From Gemmatimonadota bacterium (GTDB lineage: Bacteria; Gemmatimonadota; Gemmatimonadetes; Longimicrobiales; UBA6960), in the NCBI GenBank assembly GCA_022564535.1, contig JADFLD010000064.1:1-8037 (forward strand): 8,037 nucleotides of DNA, given 5' to 3'. Every line of letters begins with the position of its first letter. The stretch's first letter is position 1. The notes under the pieces are model-generated. The model searched no databases. It had not been told where the DNA came from and saw nothing but the letters and a program-made list of their open reading frames with translations. A program made the translations under genes and the position numbers. Below are positions 5,474 to 8,037 of the stretch, one piece after another.

Positions 5474-7116
5474 CTTGCCCCTCCAGCACTCAGGTTATTC
5501 GCCGGGATCTGGAAGGCACCGATGTGTGGGCCCGGATTCTGTCGCGCCGCACGAAGAAGCAATCCGAGCGCCGGACGCAGCTCCTCGGGCAGCACGACCT
5601 CGTCGACGAAGCCGCGGGCTGCTGCGAAGCGGGCATCGAGCTGCATGTCGTAATCGGCCCGCACGCGGTCCATCTCCGCCGTCAGAGCCTCATCGGGCTC
5701 CTGCCCCTCCTCCTTCAGCTTGTCGAGTCGCCCGCCGAAGAGGGCCATGACCGCGCTCGCTCCCTCCATCACGCCCATGCGGCCGGTGGGCAACGAGAGA
5801 ATGAAGTCAGGATCGAAGCCCTGGCCGGCCATCGCGTAGTAACCCGCCCCCGAGGCGTGGTTGAGCGTCAAGACGATCTTGGGAACCGTGGCGGTCGCCA
5901 TCGCCTCCACGAAGTCGGCACCCGCGCGAATGATGCCGGAATGCTCCGCTTCGGGGCCGACCATGAAGCCCGAGACGTCCTGTATGAAGAGCAGTGCGGT
6001 GCGGTGGCGATTCATCGTCTCGATGAAGTACGCGACCTTGCGGGCGCTCTCCGCATAGATGATCCCACCGAAGTGTGGCGCCCCACCCGCCGGACTCTTG
6101 AACATCCCGCGGGCGTTCGTGACGACTCCGACCGGCATGCCGTCGACGAAGCCCGTGCCGCAAATCATTTCACCCGCGTATTCGGGCTGGAACTCGTCGA
6201 GCTCCTCTCCGTCCAAGATGCATTCCAGCACGTCGCGGATCTCGTAAGGCTGTCGGTGATCATCCGGCAGGAGATCGTAGAGTTCATAGGCCAGACGCTT
6301 CGGCGGGGTCGCCATGCGTTCCGAGGGTGCGACCTCGCGAGGGAGTTCACGCACGAGCTGCCGAAGTCGGGCGAGGCAAGCCTGGTCGTCCGGCACCATG
6401 TAGTGGGCCACGCCGCTTACCTCGGTGTGCACGCGAGCGCCGCCCAGCTCCTCCGAGCCCACCGTCTGCCCGGTCGCACCCTTCACCAGGTTGGGGCCAC
6501 CGAGACCCATGAACGAGGTGCCTTCGACCATCAGGATCACGTCCGACAGCGCCGGCAAGTACGCGCCCCCCGCGATGCACGGACCCATGACCGCGGCGAG
6601 CTGGGGGATGCTCAGGTAGCGACGCATGACCGAGTTGTAGTAGAAGATCCGCGCCGCGCCGTATTGGCCTGGAAACACACCGCCCTGGTACGGCAGGTTC
6701 ACGCCGGCCGAGTCCACGAGGTAGAGGATCGGGATCCGGCAGCGCATCGCGATCTCCTGTGCCCTCAAGATTTTGGTGATCGTCTCCGGCCACCACGACC
6801 CGGCCTTCACGGTCGCGTCGTTGGCCACGACGACGACCTCGCGCCCCTCGATGCGCCCGACCGTCGTGACGACCCCGGCGGCCGGCGCCTTTCCCTCGTA
6901 GCGGTCGTAGGCGACGAGCATTCCGATCTCGACCGAAGGCTCACCCTCGTCGAGGAGGAGGTCGATCCGCTCCCGCGCGGTCAACTTGCCCTGCTTGTGC
7001 TGCTTCTCGACTCGTTGGGCGCCCCCCCCGAGCCGGAGCTCCTCGCGAAGCTTTTTCAGTTCGCCCGACAGCTCTCCGAGTCGCCCGGAGGGGCCGCCCG
7101 CCCTCTCATCCGTCAT
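5470..7116 (-). CDS. Biotin-dependent acyl-CoA carboxylase, carboxyltransferase (beta) subunit
   Basis: This 548-residue subunit transfers the carboxyl group from carboxybiotin to an acyl-CoA and has normal family length. The N-terminal half shows [24 protein letters not shown] (29-52), [16 protein letters not shown] (98-113), [18 protein letters not shown] (135-144), and the oxyanion-type loop [16 protein letters not shown] (177-192). The C-terminal half shows [23 protein letters not shown] (378-400) and the second loop [12 protein letters not shown] (420-431). The NDATVK and VFPG segments are like methylcrotonyl- and geranyl-CoA carboxylase beta subunits (LiuB/AtuC), while the N-terminal LGGG..R.E.QH region is like propionyl-CoA carboxylase. 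The substrate is best guessed as a branched-chain enoyl-CoA. ATG at 7116 is preferred, with GGCGGGG just before it; the GTG at 7131 would add five residues. No biotin carboxylase or biotin carrier subunit is in the window. It lies 34 bases after the cobalamin-binding gene and overlaps atuA. Confidence 0.95.
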   Translation of the reverse strand: MTDERAGGPSGRLGELSGELKKLREELRLGGGAQRVEKQHKQGKLTARERIDLLLDEGEPSVEIGMLVAYDRYEGKAPAAGVVTTVGRIEGREVVVVANDATVKAGSWWPETITKILRAQEIAMRCRIPILYLVDSAGVNLPYQGGVFPGQYGAARIFYYNSVMRRYLSIPQLAAVMGPCIAGGAYLPALSDVILMVEGTSFMGLGGPNLVKGATGQTVGSEELGGARVHTEVSGVAHYMVPDDQACLARLRQLVRELPREVAPSERMATPPKRLAYELYDLLPDDHRQPYEIRDVLECILDGEELDEFQPEYAGEMICGTGFVDGMPVGVVTNARGMFKSPAGGAPHFGGIIYAESARKVAYFIETMNRHRTALLFIQDVSGFMVGPEAEHSGIIRAGADFVEAMATATVPKIVLTLNHASGAGYYAMAGQGFDPDFILSLPTGRMGVMEGASAVMALFGGRLDKLKEEGQEPDEALTAEMDRVRADYDMQLDARFAAARGFVDEVVLPEELRPALGLLLRAARQNPGPHIGAFQIPANNLSAGGAR

Positions 7117-7150
7117 ACGCCCCGCCAACACAGGGTGCTGGACGAGCCCC

Positions 7151-7564
7151 TCAAGTCCCTTCCCGGGCGGCGAACCACTCGTTCACGTAGTCGATGCCAG
7201 CGCTCGTGGGCGTGCCCGGCCCGAAGAGGCGTCCGATGCCCTGTTTCTCGAGCGCCGCGACGTCGTCCTCCGGAATGATCCCCCCGCCGGTGAGAAGCAC
7301 ATGATCGGCCCCGGCCTCGTCCAGCAGCGCCTTCACGCGTGGGAACAGCGTCATGTGCGCGCCCGAGAGTACGGACATCGCCACGACGTCGACGTCTTCC
7401 TGGACCGCGGCGCTCACGATCATCTCGGGGGTCTGGTGGAGACCGGTGTAGATGACCTCGAAGCCGGCGTCGCGAAAGGCGCTCGCGACCACTTTGGCTC
7501 CACGGTCATGGCCGTCGAGGCCCGGTTTGGCGACGAGGATGCGGATCTTGCGTTCTGCGGACAT
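7151..7564 (-). CDS. Stand-alone cobalamin-binding protein (methylmalonyl-CoA mutase C-terminal type)
   Basis: This 137-residue protein is a complete B12-binding domain of the kind that forms the C-terminus, or the separate small subunit, of acyl-CoA mutases. The base-off/His-on motif DxHxxG is D17-G-H-D-R-G22, and H19 is the predicted lower cobalt ligand. It is followed by the SxL motif (S64-V-L66, within MSVLSGAH) and the glycine motif [10 protein letters not shown] (92-101). The length matches the usual mutase small subunit, so it should bind adenosylcobalamin and pair with a separate catalytic subunit, which is not in this window. The ATG at 7564 is chosen because family similarity begins at [10 protein letters not shown]. 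An in-frame extension to 7672 would overlap the preceding gene and add only a Pro-rich leader. No Shine-Dalgarno is obvious, so a leaderless or weak start is possible. It is the first gene of the operon. The neighbouring carboxylase hints at propionyl-CoA/methylmalonyl-CoA metabolism or a related mutase reaction. Confidence 0.92.
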   Translation of the reverse strand: MSAERKIRILVAKPGLDGHDRGAKVVASAFRDAGFEVIYTGLHQTPEMIVSAAVQEDVDVVAMSVLSGAHMTLFPRVKALLDEAGADHVLLTGGGIIPEDDVAALEKQGIGRLFGPGTPTSAGIDYVNEWFAAREGT

Positions 7565-7603
7565 ATTTGCGGGTGCCGGCGGGGATTTCTCGGTCGCCCT
7601 GAC

Positions 7604-7621
7604 TTCAGGCCAAGCCCTGAA
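7604..7621. promoter_or_regulatory. Inverted repeat TTCAGG-N6-CCTGAA upstream of the operon
   Basis: A perfect 6-base inverted repeat with a 6-base spacer lies in the 70-base gap between the HAD hydrolase stop and the cobalamin-binding start. A third partial copy of the half-site (TCAGGG on the minus strand) follows immediately, at about 7598-7603. No T-run follows the stem on the minus strand, so an intrinsic terminator is unlikely. An operator for a dimeric regulator of the operon is possible. The structure is seen directly; its role is inferred. Confidence 0.3.
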
Positions 7622-7634
7622 AGGTAGGGAAGGA

Positions 7635-8037
7635 TCAGGCCTCGTGGGAGGCGTCGGAGCTACGGCGTCCATGGTCGTGCAGCCATTCGCGGATCTGGGA
7701 CAATGTCGAAACCGTCTCTGCCCTCTGCCCGTGAAATCCGAGCGGGTCGATCAGCAGCGCATGAAGGCCCGCGGCGGTCGCGCCGACGTAGTCGACTTCA
7801 TAAAGATCCCCCACGTACAGACACTCGTGGGCAGCCAGGCCGAGCGCGTCACAGCCTGCGTGGAAGATCTCCGGCTGAGGCTTCTCGATTCCGATCACGG
7901 CCGAGTCGATGACGAACTCGAAGTGCCCGCGCACACCGGCGGTCTCGAGTGCCCCCTCCATCCGACCATCGGCGTTCGAGATGACCGCGATTCGATAGCC
8001 GGCGGTCTTCAGGGACTCCAAGACCTCTGCGGTGCCC
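7635..8037 (-). CDS. HAD-superfamily hydrolase (partial, N-terminus outside window)
   Basis: The C-terminal 133 residues of a haloacid-dehalogenase-like hydrolase are visible, probably a phosphatase. Visible motifs are HAD motif II in VISNADG (Ser as the conserved hydroxyl residue), motif III lysine in [16 protein letters not shown], and motif IV in [17 protein letters not shown], where GD followed five residues later by D supplies the Mg2+-binding acidic residues. The nucleophile motif I (DxD) and the cap domain lie upstream, beyond the right edge, and the frame is open to the end of the window. An internal TTG at 8021 could act as a start only if the gene were truncated, and the coding pattern continues through it ([17 protein letters not shown]). 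The substrate cannot be told from this part. It is on the same strand as the operon, 70 bases upstream of the cobalamin-binding gene, and may or may not be co-transcribed with it. Confidence 0.9.
   Translation of the reverse strand, partial: GTAEVLESLKTAGYRIAVISNADGRMEGALETAGVRGHFEFVIDSAVIGIEKPQPEIFHAGCDALGLAAHECLYVGDLYEVDYVGATAAGLHALLIDPLGFHGQRAETVSTLSQIREWLHDHGRRSSDASHEA

Noticed and set aside
4061..5653. A 530-codon open frame on the plus strand, opposite atuA
   Set aside because: It is antisense to a clear DUF1446 gene, and its product is rich in Arg, His and Asp with no recognisable motif. This is typical of the open antisense frame in GC-rich coding DNA.
5524..7278. A 584-codon open frame on the plus strand, opposite the carboxyltransferase
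   Set aside because: The opposite strand encodes an unmistakable carboxyltransferase with both active-site loops. The antisense product is low-complexity, Arg/His-rich and unrecognisable.
7565..7672. A 36-residue N-terminal extension of the cobalamin-binding protein
   Set aside because: It overlaps the end of the HAD gene, is Pro-rich, and homology to B12-binding domains begins just after the ATG at 7564.

Overview
This is a GC-rich bacterial chromosomal window with dense gene packing and frequent GTG starts. An exported lipoprotein with a BIG2-like domain and RCC1 repeats, next to an acyl-CoA catabolic operon, would suit a Gemmatimonadota-like or similar environmental bacterium. That assignment is inference; no rRNA or other phylogenetic marker is present. 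I see no mobile element, tRNA, rRNA, CRISPR array or phage gene.

Left part (1-1214, minus strand): the N-terminal two thirds of a RecQ-family DNA helicase, cut by the left edge of the window, is preceded by a small two-helix membrane protein with an acidic tail. The two are in the same frame, separated by one TAG stop and ten sense codons. A 195-base divergent intergenic region (1215-1409) follows. It holds a perfect 10-base palindrome and a direct repeat of TTTGACGG spaced one helical turn apart.

Middle (1410-2843, plus strand): a predicted lipoprotein with a BIG2-like domain and seven RCC1 repeats. Every repeat carries a matched pair of cysteines.

Right part (2908-7564, minus strand, read right to left): a metabolic operon. 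It encodes a stand-alone cobalamin-binding protein of the methylmalonyl-CoA mutase type, a biotin-dependent acyl-CoA carboxylase carboxyltransferase (beta) subunit, an AtuA (DUF1446) protein, a separate small protein matching the AtuA C-terminal ferredoxin-fold domain, and a LiuC/AtuE-like enoyl-CoA hydratase. The last four genes are chained by GTGA, ATGA and GTGA stop/start overlaps, each with a Shine-Dalgarno sequence inside the preceding gene. Carboxyltransferase, AtuA and crotonase together recall the acyclic terpene (atu) and leucine/isovalerate (liu) pathways, in which a 3-methyl-branched enoyl-CoA is carboxylated and the resulting glutaconyl-CoA is hydrated. The biotin carboxylase subunit, the acyl-CoA dehydrogenase, the lyase and the mutase catalytic subunit are not in the window, so the substrate cannot be assigned. 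The molecular role of AtuA is, to my knowledge, unknown, and this two-gene AtuA within a coupled operon is the most interesting part of the window.

Upstream of the operon, at the right edge, is a partial HAD-superfamily hydrolase on the same strand. It is separated from the cobalamin-binding gene by 70 bases that contain an inverted repeat.
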